Shown: in pieces, positions 5,811 through 12,765 of the stretch | Numbering within the stretch: position 1 is the stretch's first letter | Layout: each line of letters opens with the position of its first letter | Source: Azonexus sp. | GTDB taxonomy: Bacteria > Pseudomonadota > Gammaproteobacteria > Burkholderiales > Rhodocyclaceae | Assembly: GCA_031274715.1 (NCBI GenBank) | Contig: JAISPT010000013.1 | Location: 1 to 12,765 of the forward strand | Direction of reading: 5' to 3' | DNA: 12,765 bases | The notes under the pieces: generated by a model | Database searches by the model: none | The model's input: only the letters and a program-made list of their open reading frames with translations | What the model was told of the DNA's origin: nothing | Program-made: the position numbers and the translations under genes

Positions 5811-6338
5811 TCAGGGCGTAACCAGCGGCTGTCCGGTACGACGCAGCGCCTTCCTGGCCGCCTCGACGTTATCGACGATGATGCCGCCGACACAGAAGTA
5901 ATCGAGGAACAATGCCGCGTGATAGCGATTCACGTACTCGTCGCGAATCGGTAGCCACTCGGCGCGAGGCGCCTTCGACCAACTGCCGTCGGAACGTCCC
6001 GAGGCATAGATTCGCCACTCACGAGTCTCGCAGCGCATGCCCTCGTAGGTGACGTTGCGCGCGCCACCGGGCGTCAGCACGACCAGCATGTAACGCACGA
6101 CTCCATCGGCATCGACGCGCAGGCTTTCCGTATCGACGAGAAACTGGTTCCGCGCTACCGCGTTGAGATAAATGGGCTGCAGATTGCCTTCAACCGGCGG
6201 CGGCGGGAGCTCGATATTGAGCTCCTTCCAGGCCTTCGGCAAATAGGCCTCGTCCTCATCATCACCCGATGCTGCCCACACGGAAACGCAGACCAGGAAC
6301 CCACACAACAGCAACAGGCAGCGTCGCACAGTCAGCAC
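5811..6338 (-). CDS. CNP1-like family secreted protein
   Basis: Uncharacterised exported protein found mainly in betaproteobacteria, named after a neisserial cryptic protein. 175 aa. The N terminus (MLTVRRCLLLLCGFLVCVSVWA) is a clear signal peptide with predicted cleavage after ALA-like VWA, followed by an acidic stretch (GDDEDEAYLP). The mature part has the family pattern LPPPPVEGNLQPIYL, MRCETREWRIYASG, W...R and DYFCVGG, with two cysteines (C103 and C148) that could form a disulphide. It starts at GTG 6338, with AAGGAG 8 nt upstream, only 3 bp after the rppH stop, and is followed after 11 bp by coq7. No function can be read from the sequence. Confidence 0.88.
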   Translation of the reverse strand: MLTVRRCLLLLCGFLVCVSVWAASGDDEDEAYLPKAWKELNIELPPPPVEGNLQPIYLNAVARNQFLVDTESLRVDADGVVRYMLVVLTPGGARNVTYEGMRCETREWRIYASGRSDGSWSKAPRAEWLPIRDEYVNRYHAALFLDYFCVGGIIVDNVEAARKALRRTGQPLVTP

Positions 6339-6341
6339 GAA

Positions 6342-6896
6342 TCACTCTCCTTCGGCCTTGGCCGGACTATCGCCGGACGCCCCGTGCGCACCGCCGCCAG
6401 CGCGACGATACCGGCCGCGGCGGTCGACATCGAGAAAACGGATCAACTCGGCCAGCGCCTGCTCGTATACGCCGCGCTTGAACTCGATCACCGAGTCGAG
6501 CGGCACCCAGTAATCGTTCCAGCGCCAGGCATCGAACTCCGGCTTGCTGGTCGCCCGCAGGCTGACGTCGTTGTCACGCCCGGTCAGGCGCAACAAAAAC
6601 CAGATCTGCTTTTGGCCTTTGTAGGAACCGCGCCATTCGCGCTTGATCCAGTGTGTCGGCACTTCATAACGCAACCAGCCTTTGGTTCGCCCGAGGATGC
6701 GCACGTGTTCCGGCAAGAGCCCGACCTCTTCGTACAGTTCGCGATACATGGCCTGCTCCGGCGATTCGCCGCGCTTGATACCACCCTGCGGAAACTGCCA
6801 GGAATGCTCCCGTATGCGCTTACCCCAGAAAACCTCGTTTTTGGCGTTACAAAGAATGATGCCGACGTTCGGGCGATAGCCTTCACGGTCGAGCAT
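6342..6896 (-). CDS. rppH: RppH, RNA pyrophosphohydrolase (Nudix)
   Basis: Converts the 5' triphosphate of mRNAs to a monophosphate, which lets RNase E begin decay. 184 aa. The complete Nudix box is present: G38 x5 E44 x7 R52-E53-L54 x E56-E57 x G59-L60. Other RppH hallmarks are MLDREGYRPNVGI at the start, WGKRIREHSWQFPQGG, KGWLRYEVP, YKGQKQIWFL and EFDAWRW. The reading frame is open to 6956, but ATG 6896 begins the canonical N terminus. The ribosome site is weak (ACAGG). The tail from residue 159 (RRGRYRRAGGGAHG...) is low-complexity. First gene of the rppH/CNP1-like/coq7 operon, divergent from proS. Confidence 0.95.
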   Translation of the reverse strand: MLDREGYRPNVGIILCNAKNEVFWGKRIREHSWQFPQGGIKRGESPEQAMYRELYEEVGLLPEHVRILGRTKGWLRYEVPTHWIKREWRGSYKGQKQIWFLLRLTGRDNDVSLRATSKPEFDAWRWNDYWVPLDSVIEFKRGVYEQALAELIRFLDVDRRGRYRRAGGGAHGASGDSPAKAEGE

Positions 6897-6927
6897 GAGA
6901 AACCTGTAAAAATTGAAAGTTGCCTCG

Positions 6928-6956
6928 ATTCTTCCATAAAGGCCGCTTGGGTGCAA
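6928..6956 (-). promoter_or_regulatory. Possible rppH operon promoter
   Basis: On the minus strand TTGCAC (6956-6951) and AAGAAT (6933-6928) are 17 bp apart, giving a start about 25 nt before the rppH ATG. Each box has four of six consensus bases, so support is moderate. Confidence 0.4.
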
Positions 6957-6971
6957 AGCACGCCCAGCGTG

Positions 6972-6977
6972 TAAAAT
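6972..6977 (+). promoter_or_regulatory. Possible proS -10 box
   Basis: TAAAAT, directly preceded by TG, lies 31 bp before the proS ATG. TTGGGT (6947-6952) is the only -35-like box, at a long 19-bp spacing. It overlaps the inferred leftward rppH promoter, so the two divergent promoters may compete. Confidence 0.35.
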
Positions 6978-7008
6978 CTCCTTTTATCAACGAATTCAAG
7001 AGCATCCC

Positions 7009-8739
7009 ATGCGCACTTCGCAGTTCTTCTTCACCACGCTCAAGGAAGCCCCCGCCGACGCCGAAGTCATCAGCCACAAACTGATGCTGCGCGCCGGCTA
7101 TATCAAGCGGGCGGCAGCCGGCATCTATACCTGGATGCCGCTCGGACTACGCGTGTTGCGCAAGGTGGAAAACATCGTTCGCGAGGAGATGAATCAGGCC
7201 GGAGCGCTGGAACTGCTGATGCCGGCCGTACAACCCTTCGAATTGTGGGAGGAATCCGGTCGTGGTCCAGCCTACGGCCCCGAACTGTTGCGTTTCAAGG
7301 ATCGCCATCAACGCGATTTCGTCATCGGCCCGACGCACGAGGAGGTCATCACCGACGTGGTGCGCCGCGACGTCAAGAGCTATCGCCAGTTGCCGATCCA
7401 CCTGTACCAGATTCAGAGCAAGTTCCGTGACGAGATCCGCCCGCGCTTCGGCGTCATGCGCGGCCGTGAGTTCCTGATGAAGGACGGCTATTCCTTCCAC
7501 GCCTCCTTTGAAGATCTGCAGCGCGAGTACGGCAACATGTACGCAACTTACAGCCGCATCTTCGAGCGCCTGGGCCTGAAATTCCGGGCAGTAGCCGCCG
7601 ACACCGGCGCGATTGGCGGCACCGGTTCGCACGAATTCCACGTGCTGGCCGACTCCGGCGAGGACGCCATCGCCTACTGTCCGCAATCCGATTACGCGGC
7701 CAACGTTGAATTGGCCGAGGCGGTCGCCCCGTCCGCACCGCGCCCGGCCGCTGCTCAGACCATGGAAAAAGTGGCGACGCCCGGCAAGACAGCCTGCACC
7801 GAAGTCGCCGAGTTTCTGGATATCGGTCTGGAGCGGATCGTCAAATCGATTGCCGTGGTCAGCGAGAAGGAGGACGGCGGCAAGACCTTTGCCCTGTTGC
7901 TGCTGCGCGGCGATCACGAACTGAACGAAATCAAGGCCGGCAAGCTGGCGGCGCTCAACCCCTTCCGCTTCGCCAGCGAAGCGGAAGTCGAGGAACAGCT
8001 AGGTTGCAAACCTGGCACCATCGGCCCAGTGATCGCCAATGGCCGAAACATTCTGGTCGTCGCCGACCGCAGCGTCGCTGCCATGAGCGACTTCGTCTGC
8101 GGCGCCAACGAGGCTGGCCATCACCTGTGCGGTGTCAATTTCGGCCGCGACCTGGCGGAACCGGAAGTGGCTGACCTGCGCAAGGTCGTCAGCAGCGACC
8201 CCTCGCCGGACGGTAAGGGATATCTGAAAATTCTGCGCGGCATCGAAGTCGGCCATATCTTCCAACTACGCCAGAAGTACGCTACCGCCCTGAACTGTGC
8301 CTATCTCGACGAGCACGGCAAAAGTCAGATCATGGAAATGGGCTGCTACGGTATCGGTGTCTCGCGCATCGTCGGCGCCGCTATCGAACAGGGCAACGAC
8401 GAGCGGGGCATCATCTTGCCCGTCGCCATCGCTCCTTTCACCGTTTGCATCGTGCCGATGGGCTACCACAAGAGTGACGCCGTCAAGGCCGAGACCGACC
8501 GGCTGTACGCGACCTTCCGTACCGCAGGCATCGACGTTGTCCTCGACGACCGGAACGAGCGGCCCGGTGTTCTGTTCGCCGACATGGAATTGATCGGTAT
8601 TCCGCACCGCGTCGTGGTCGGCGAGCGCGGCCTGAAGGACGGCCAGGTCGAGTACAAGGGCCGCCAGGACGCCGAAGCGACGATGCTGGCCAGCGACAAT
8701 ATCTTGGCCTTTGTCCGGGAGAAGCTGTGCGCTGGCTAA
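7009..8739 (+). CDS. proS: Prolyl-tRNA synthetase, bacterial type with editing domain
   Basis: Charges tRNA-Pro with proline in the cytosol. 576 aa, close to E. coli ProRS (572). Class II signatures are present: PTHEEV (residues 108-113) for proline binding, motif 2 at 139-160 (FRDEIRPRFGVMRGREFLMKDG) and motif 3 at 446-460 (CYGIGVSRIVGAAIE). Between motifs 2 and 3, about residues 224-400, lies the INS domain that clears alanyl-tRNA-Pro, including the lysine at 279 (ERIVKSIA) that corresponds to the editing lysine of E. coli. The anticodon-binding domain is about 475-570. The ATG has AAGAG 6 nt upstream. Its last 13 bp overlap the following lytic transglycosylase gene. Confidence 0.98.
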   Translation: MRTSQFFFTTLKEAPADAEVISHKLMLRAGYIKRAAAGIYTWMPLGLRVLRKVENIVREEMNQAGALELLMPAVQPFELWEESGRGPAYGPELLRFKDRHQRDFVIGPTHEEVITDVVRRDVKSYRQLPIHLYQIQSKFRDEIRPRFGVMRGREFLMKDGYSFHASFEDLQREYGNMYATYSRIFERLGLKFRAVAADTGAIGGTGSHEFHVLADSGEDAIAYCPQSDYAANVELAEAVAPSAPRPAAAQTMEKVATPGKTACTEVAEFLDIGLERIVKSIAVVSEKEDGGKTFALLLLRGDHELNEIKAGKLAALNPFRFASEAEVEEQLGCKPGTIGPVIANGRNILVVADRSVAAMSDFVCGANEAGHHLCGVNFGRDLAEPEVADLRKVVSSDPSPDGKGYLKILRGIEVGHIFQLRQKYATALNCAYLDEHGKSQIMEMGCYGIGVSRIVGAAIEQGNDERGIILPVAIAPFTVCIVPMGYHKSDAVKAETDRLYATFRTAGIDVVLDDRNERPGVLFADMELIGIPHRVVVGERGLKDGQVEYKGRQDAEATMLASDNILAFVREKLCAG

Positions 8740-9338
8740 TTACCGCGCTGTTGCTGTGCGCTGTCTCGGCGGTCCACGCCGGCGCACAGAAATACGAGCC
8801 GCTGTCGGCCAGCGTCCAGGCGGCGCTGCACAAGGCGGTGTCGGATGCCCGCCCGAGCGTCAGTTCGTTCAAGATGCCCCAGGATGCTGCCGACTGGCTC
8901 GGCGAAATGTCGCGCCGCCTGGAAAAGCGGATTCCCGACCGGGCATACCGCATCGACCTGCTGCGCAGCGTGCATTACGAAGCTACCCGCGCCGGACTCG
9001 ATCCGCAACTGGTGCTGGGGTTGATGCATGTCGAATCGGGTTTTCGCAAATACGCCGTGTCCTCGGCCGGTGCCCGTGGCTACATGCAGGTGATGCCGTT
9101 CTGGGTCGAGCTGATCGGCCGCTCCGAGGACTCACTGTTCGATCTGCGCACCAATCTGCGCTACGGCTGTACCATCCTGCGCCATTATCTGGACATCGAG
9201 AAGGGTGACTTGTTCCGAGCCCTGGGCCGCTACAACGGTAGTCTCGGCAAGGCCGAGTATCCCAACTTGGTCCGTGCCGCCTGGCAGAACCACTGGCATT
9301 ACGACAAGCCGGCCCGGCTAGCGCAGAACGGCGACTAA
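8727..9338 (+). CDS. Lytic transglycosylase (SLT family), exported
   Basis: Cleaves the glycan strands of peptidoglycan to 1,6-anhydromuropeptides in the periplasm. 203 aa. Signal peptide MRWLITALLLCAVSAVHA with likely cleavage after AHA-like VHA. The catalytic domain spans about 85-190: catalytic E103 in MHVESGF, then SSAGARGYMQVMP (112-124) and AxxRYNGS (165-172), the standard family 1 motifs. It starts at GTG 8727 within the end of proS, with GGGAG 5 nt upstream, so translation is probably coupled to proS. The TAA stop is directly followed by the first base of a fold-back repeat. Confidence 0.93.
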   Translation: MRWLITALLLCAVSAVHAGAQKYEPLSASVQAALHKAVSDARPSVSSFKMPQDAADWLGEMSRRLEKRIPDRAYRIDLLRSVHYEATRAGLDPQLVLGLMHVESGFRKYAVSSAGARGYMQVMPFWVELIGRSEDSLFDLRTNLRYGCTILRHYLDIEKGDLFRALGRYNGSLGKAEYPNLVRAAWQNHWHYDKPARLAQNGD

Positions 9339-9497
9339 GGAAGGTCTGAACAGATTCCTGCGAGTTGGCGCGCCTGAATTTGGGATGGGCGGCAAGGCAC
9401 AAAGCACAGCGATACTGGGCGGTATCGCGCGCATTTGCAACACCGCAGACCGCCCAAAACCAGGATGCAACAGCCGCTAGGGATTTGCAGACCTTCC
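9339..9497. repeat. 159-bp fold-back (MITE-like) repeat
   Basis: The ends are perfect 10-bp inverted repeats, GGAAGGTCTG (9339-9348) and CAGACCTTCC (9488-9497). The two halves stay imperfectly complementary inward, with GGGCGG-type and GCAAA-type blocks matching, and meet at a perfect central hairpin GCGATAC-TGGGCG-GTATCGC (about 9409-9428). The whole element can fold into one long hairpin. It encodes no protein. It lies exactly between two convergent genes, begins at the base after one stop codon and ends 3 bp before the other. I see no target-site duplication. Similar elements seem familiar from Rhodocyclales genomes, but copy number cannot be judged here. It may also serve as the transcription terminator for both genes. 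Confidence 0.7.
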
Positions 9498-9500
9498 CTG

Positions 9501-10868
9501 TCAGCGGCCCAGGCCGCCCATCCCCGGCAGCATGCCCTTCATGCCGCGCATCAGCTTGCCGATGCCGCCCTTGGAGAACTGCTTCATCATTTTCTGCGTC
9601 TGCTCGAACTGATTGAGCAGACGGTTGACGTCCTGCACCTGGACTCCCGCCCCCAGGGCGATGCGCCGCTTGCGGCTGGCCTTGATCAGTTCCGGCTTGG
9701 CCCGCTCGGCTGGCGTCATTGAATTGATGATGCCTTCCACACGCCCGATCATCTTGTTCTCGGTCCCGGCCGGCAATTGCCCGGCGGCCTGAGCGACCTG
9801 CGCCGGCATCTTGTCCATCAGCGCCGACAGGCCACCCATATTGCGCATCTGCGCCATCTGCTCTTTGAAGTCGCTGAGATCGAAGCCTTTGCCTGCTTTC
9901 AATTTCTTGGCGAAGGCCACGGCTTTTTCTTCGTCGAGGCCTTTCTTCGCCTCCTCGATCAGCGACAGCACATCGCCCATGCCGAGAATACGCGAGGCCA
10001 TCCGCTCGGGATGGAAGGCCTCCAGCCCGGAGAGCTTTTCGCCAACACCGGCAAACTTGATCGGCTTGCCGGTAACGTGGCGCACCGACAATGCCGCGCC
10101 ACCACGCGAATCACCGTCGAGTTTGGTCAGCACGACACCGGTCAGCGGCAGCGCCTCGTTGAAAGCGCGGGCAGTATTGACCGCATCCTGACCGAGCATG
10201 GCATCGACCACGAACAGCGTCTCGATCGGCTTAACCGCCGCATGCAGGCGCTTGATCTCGGCCATCATCTCGTCGTCGATGGCCAGCCGGCCGGCGGTAT
10301 CGACCAGCAGCACGTCATGGTAGTGGCGCTTAGCCCAGTCCACCGCTGCCAGGGCGATGGTTTCCGGTTTTTCACCGACGGCGGAGGGGAAGAAATCGAC
10401 ACCAGCCTGCCCGGCCACCGATTTCAACTGCTCGATGGCCGCTGGCCGATAGACGTCACAGGAGACGACAAGAACCTTTTTCTTGTGGTTTTCCTTGAGG
10501 AACTTGGCCAGCTTACCGACCGTGGTCGTCTTGCCGGCCCCCTGCAGACCCGCCATCAGCACGATGGCCGGCGGCTGGGTGTTGAAGTTGATCCCTTCAT
10601 GCGCCGCCCCCATGATTTTGGCCAGTTCCTCATGAACCACGCCAATCAGCGCCTGACCCGGGCTCAGCGAACCGATCACGCTCTCGCCGACGGCCTTTTC
10701 CTTGACGGCGGCGATGAAATCCTTAACCACCGGCAAGGCAACGTCGGCCTCCAGCAGCGCCATGCGCACTTCGCGCAGGGCATCGGCGATGTTGGCTTCG
10801 GTCAGGCGGGCTTCGCCCTTCAGCGTCTTCATGACGCGGGCAAGGCGGGTGGTCAGGTTGTCGAGCAT
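9501..10868 (-). CDS. ffh: Ffh, signal recognition particle protein (SRP54)
   Basis: GTPase that binds signal sequences at the ribosome with 4.5S RNA and delivers nascent membrane proteins to FtsY. 455 aa, normal length. N domain about 1-88 with ALLEADVALPVVK (37-49). G domain: P-loop GLQGAGKTT (107-115), DTAGR (190-194), TKLDGDSRGG (248-257) and AGVGEKLSGLE (273-283). Methionine-rich M domain about 325-455, with the RNA-binding part SMTPAERAKPELIKASRKRR and a C-terminal tail of repeated M and G. The ATG at 10868 has no clear ribosome site. It ends 3 bp beyond the fold-back repeat. Confidence 0.98.
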   Translation of the reverse strand: MLDNLTTRLARVMKTLKGEARLTEANIADALREVRMALLEADVALPVVKDFIAAVKEKAVGESVIGSLSPGQALIGVVHEELAKIMGAAHEGINFNTQPPAIVLMAGLQGAGKTTTVGKLAKFLKENHKKKVLVVSCDVYRPAAIEQLKSVAGQAGVDFFPSAVGEKPETIALAAVDWAKRHYHDVLLVDTAGRLAIDDEMMAEIKRLHAAVKPIETLFVVDAMLGQDAVNTARAFNEALPLTGVVLTKLDGDSRGGAALSVRHVTGKPIKFAGVGEKLSGLEAFHPERMASRILGMGDVLSLIEEAKKGLDEEKAVAFAKKLKAGKGFDLSDFKEQMAQMRNMGGLSALMDKMPAQVAQAAGQLPAGTENKMIGRVEGIINSMTPAERAKPELIKASRKRRIALGAGVQVQDVNRLLNQFEQTQKMMKQFSKGGIGKLMRGMKGMLPGMGGLGR

Positions 10869-10885
10869 GGCAGGTGGGCTTCGAG

Positions 10886-10891
10886 TAGAAT
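10886..10891 (+). promoter_or_regulatory. -10 box abutting the start codon of the CcsA-like gene
   Basis: TAGAAT lies 6 bp before the ATG at 10898, so the RNA would start at or next to the A of ATG and be leaderless. No good -35 is seen at normal spacing; TTGTCG (10858-10863) is 22 bp away. No Shine-Dalgarno sequence is present in front of this ATG, which agrees with leaderless translation. Confidence 0.4.
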
Positions 10892-10897
10892 TTGTGA

Positions 10898-11737
10898 ATG
10901 TCCGACATTGTAATTCAGCTTCTGCCGCACATTCTCGCCGCCCTGATCTACGGCGGGCTCGGCCTCCATTTCTGGAACACCCGCTGGCGGGAAAGCGAAA
11001 AACAGTGCGTCACCTGTCCGATGCTGGGCTGGGAACGTTCGGCCATCGCCGGCGCCCTGATCATCCACGCCTGGGGGCTTTACAACGGCCTGTTCGCCGA
11101 AATGGGCATGCGCTTCTCGTTCAGTTTCGCGCTCTCCCTGATGATGTGGCTGGCGGTCCTGATTTACTGGCTGGAAAGTTTCATGGCACGCATGGAGGGC
11201 CTGCAACCGATGGTGCTGCCACTGGCCGCCGCCTGCACCATCCTGCCGGTGCTTTTCCCCTACGTCCATCTGGTCGCCCATGCCGAAGCTACCGGCTTCA
11301 AGCTGCATTTCCTAACCGCCATGCTGGCCTACAGCCTGCTGACCCTGTCGGCCCTGCACGCCATTTTCATGGGCTTCATCGAAAATGCGCTGCACAAGCG
11401 CTCGCTCAAGCGCAGTCTGGCCAGCCTGCCGCCACTAATGGCCATGGAATCCCTGTTGTTCCGCATGTTGACCGTCGGTTTCGCCCTGCTGACGCTGACA
11501 GTCGGCAGCGGCGTGCTCTTTTCCAAGGCCTTGTTCGGCAAGCCGCTGAGCATCGACCACAAGACCCTGTTCGCTTTCGCTTCCTGGGGCATCTTCGCTA
11601 CCCTGCTGATCGGCCGCCACGCCTGGGGCTGGCGCGGCAAGCGTGCGCTACGCTGGACTCTGGCCGGCTTTTCGCTGCTGATCCTGGCCTATGTCGGCAG
11701 TCGCTTCGTCGGCGAGGTCATTCTGCACCACACCTAG
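10898..11737 (+). CDS. CcsA/YpjD-like cytochrome c assembly membrane protein
   Basis: Polytopic inner-membrane protein of the CytC_asm family (related to CcsA, ResC and CcmC haem-handling proteins), here the short YpjD-like type whose function is not settled. 279 aa with about eight hydrophobic helices, for example 5-24, 48-66, 75-94, 105-124, 136-159, 188-208, 224-242 and 253-272. Histidines H57, H137, H221 and H241 lie in or near helices and could face haem. The loop HAWGWRGKRALRW (241-253) is the tryptophan-rich part typical of YpjD, not the full WWD haem-binding motif of true CcsA. It is divergent from ffh with 29 bp between start codons, and precedes pilB on the same strand. Confidence 0.85.
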   Translation: MSDIVIQLLPHILAALIYGGLGLHFWNTRWRESEKQCVTCPMLGWERSAIAGALIIHAWGLYNGLFAEMGMRFSFSFALSLMMWLAVLIYWLESFMARMEGLQPMVLPLAAACTILPVLFPYVHLVAHAEATGFKLHFLTAMLAYSLLTLSALHAIFMGFIENALHKRSLKRSLASLPPLMAMESLLFRMLTVGFALLTLTVGSGVLFSKALFGKPLSIDHKTLFAFASWGIFATLLIGRHAWGWRGKRALRWTLAGFSLLILAYVGSRFVGEVILHHT

Positions 11738-11950
11738 GCAACCATCTGCGGCTGACGCGACCTGTATCGCAATTCCCGCCGGGTCGCACCGAGCATTCCC
11801 CAGGAATTTGACATCCTGACCGGCTTCACTCAAGTCGACACCGGATCAGCACCAAACCTCCGGAAGCCAGAGTAAATGGCCGGCCAGCCTTTACAAACCC
11901 AGGCCCGCGTAGCATCATCAGGCAATCTAAAAGGCATTCGACGATATCCC
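11738..11950 (+). other. Intergenic region before pilB
   Basis: 213 bp without a gene. A perfect -35-like TTGACA lies at 11808-11813, but no matching -10 is found at 16-18 bp (CAAGTC at 17). A 5-bp hairpin ATTCC-CCA-GGAAT lies at 11795-11807. No terminator with a T-tract is visible, so pilB may be partly transcribed from the upstream gene. Confidence 0.5.
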
Positions 11951-12765
11951 ATGGCGGCAACTCCCCAATCTCCTCCGCTCAGTGGTCTGGCACGCGCGCT
12001 GGTGCAGGCTGGACAACTCAAGGAGGCAGAAGCCGAGCAACTGCTGTCGCAAGCCAACAATGCCAAGATTTCCCTGATCGAGCAGATTATCGTCAGCCAG
12101 AAAGCCACGGCGAATGAAGTCGCCCGTTTCGTCTCAGAAACCTTCGGCTATCCCCTGCTCGATCTGGCGGCCTTCGACGACGCGTACATCCCCACCGACG
12201 CCATCGACCGCAAGCTGATCGCCACGCACAAGGTGATCCCGCTCAACAAGCGCGGCAACCGGCTCTCGGTGGCCATCGCCGACCCGACCAATCTGCGTGC
12301 CCTGGATGAAATCCGCTTCCAGACCGGCTTGGCAGTCGACCCCATCGTCGTCGAGCATCCAAAGCTGGCACCGCTGGTTGCCAAATATGCCGAGTCGGCC
12401 AACGACACGCTGAAAAACCTGGCCAACGAAGACATCGATCTCGGTCTCCTCGACGAAGAATCCGGCACGAAAACGGAAGAAGCGGTCGGCCAGGATATCG
12501 ACGATGCTCCGATCGTCAAGTTCCTCCAGAAAATGCTGCTGGATGCGATCAACGACGGCGCCTCGGACATCCATTTCGAACCCTACGAGAAGTTTTACCG
12601 CATCCGTTTCCGCGTCGACGGCGTTCTTCGTGAAATCGCCACGCCACCGCTGGCCATCAAGGAAAAGCTGGCCTCCCGGATCAAGGTCATCTCCCGCCTG
12701 AATATCGCCGAGAAGCGCGTCCCCCAGGATGGACGCATGCGCCTGGTGCTATCCAAGACCCGCGC
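11951..12765 (+). CDS. pilB: PilB, type IV pilus assembly ATPase (N-terminal part)
   Basis: Hexameric cytosolic ATPase that powers type IV pilus extension; GspE-type secretion ATPases are close relatives. The window holds the first 271 codons and cuts the gene. Residues about 1-150 form the N1 domain (LARALVQAGQLKEAEAEQLL..., FVSETFGYPLLDL, VIPLNKRGNRLSVAIADPTN). The N2 domain starts near 185 (DAPIVKFLQKMLLDAINDGASDIHFEPYE), followed by RIRFRVDGVLREI, ASRIKVISRLNIAEKRVPQDGRM. The Walker A, Asp box and Walker B motifs lie beyond the edge. PilB is preferred to GspE because of the N-terminal sequence and length; certainty is moderate. The ATG at 11951 lacks a clear ribosome site, and no better in-frame start is seen upstream. 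Confidence 0.88.
   Translation, partial: MAATPQSPPLSGLARALVQAGQLKEAEAEQLLSQANNAKISLIEQIIVSQKATANEVARFVSETFGYPLLDLAAFDDAYIPTDAIDRKLIATHKVIPLNKRGNRLSVAIADPTNLRALDEIRFQTGLAVDPIVVEHPKLAPLVAKYAESANDTLKNLANEDIDLGLLDEESGTKTEEAVGQDIDDAPIVKFLQKMLLDAINDGASDIHFEPYEKFYRIRFRVDGVLREIATPPLAIKEKLASRIKVISRLNIAEKRVPQDGRMRLVLSKTR

Noticed and set aside
9777..10913. Long rightward ORF (378 codons) opposite ffh
   Set aside because: It is an antisense shadow of a certain ffh gene in GC-rich DNA, with histidine- and arginine-rich nonsense composition.
10702..11811. Rightward ORF (369 codons) overlapping the start of ffh and the CcsA-like gene in another frame
   Set aside because: The alternative frame encodes a clear polytopic membrane protein; this frame is rich in P, R and H and matches nothing.
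11808..11836. pilB promoter from the perfect TTGACA at 11808
   Set aside because: No acceptable -10 box lies at 16-18 bp, and the site is over 100 bp from the start codon.
12134..12574. Leftward ORFs of about 140 codons at the right edge
   Set aside because: They are antisense to pilB, whose frame is open to the window edge and matches PilB domains throughout.

Overview
The window looks like a chromosomal core-genome segment of a betaproteobacterium, most likely order Rhodocyclales (Dechloromonas/Azonexus-like). This rests on protein character and gene order (rplM-rpsI, DUF6776-like membrane protein, bactofilin, erpA; coq7, CNP1-like, rppH; proS with a lytic transglycosylase; ffh divergent from a CcsA/YpjD-like gene next to pilB), on high GC and on dense short operons. 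Placement is by recognition only; no search was run.

Layout. Positions 1-191 hold a strong leftward sigma70 promoter whose gene is off the left edge (probably a stable RNA or rRNA operon). An M23 endopeptidase gene (192-1592, +) follows and ends at a perfect bidirectional terminator. Then comes a leftward block read from right to left: rplM-rpsI (own promoter and terminator), a single-pass membrane coiled-coil protein, a bactofilin 8 bp downstream of it, and erpA with a promoter overlapping the bactofilin stop. Positions 4244-4739 form the only long gene-poor gap. It contains the rplM promoter, a leftward terminator preceded by a hairpin whose loop copies the anti-Shine-Dalgarno sequence of 16S rRNA (candidate small RNA), a perfect 15-bp operator-like palindrome, and an AT-rich patch with two identical 15-bp repeats 21 bp apart.

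Next are an OsmC-family gene (+), converging with a coq7 / CNP1-like / rppH operon (-). Divergent from rppH is proS, translationally overlapped by a lytic transglycosylase gene. A 159-bp fold-back repeat fills the whole space between that gene and convergent ffh. A cytochrome c assembly-like membrane protein is divergent from ffh. The window ends inside pilB, cut before its Walker A motif.

Functionally this is housekeeping: translation (L13, S9, ProRS), protein targeting (Ffh), Fe-S delivery (ErpA), ubiquinone synthesis (Coq7), mRNA 5'-end decay (RppH), wall remodelling (M23, lytic transglycosylase, bactofilin) and type IV pili (PilB). I see no phage, CRISPR, toxin-antitoxin or defence locus. 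The most interesting non-coding items are the anti-SD-loop RNA candidate at about 4351-4511 and the fold-back repeat at 9339-9497.
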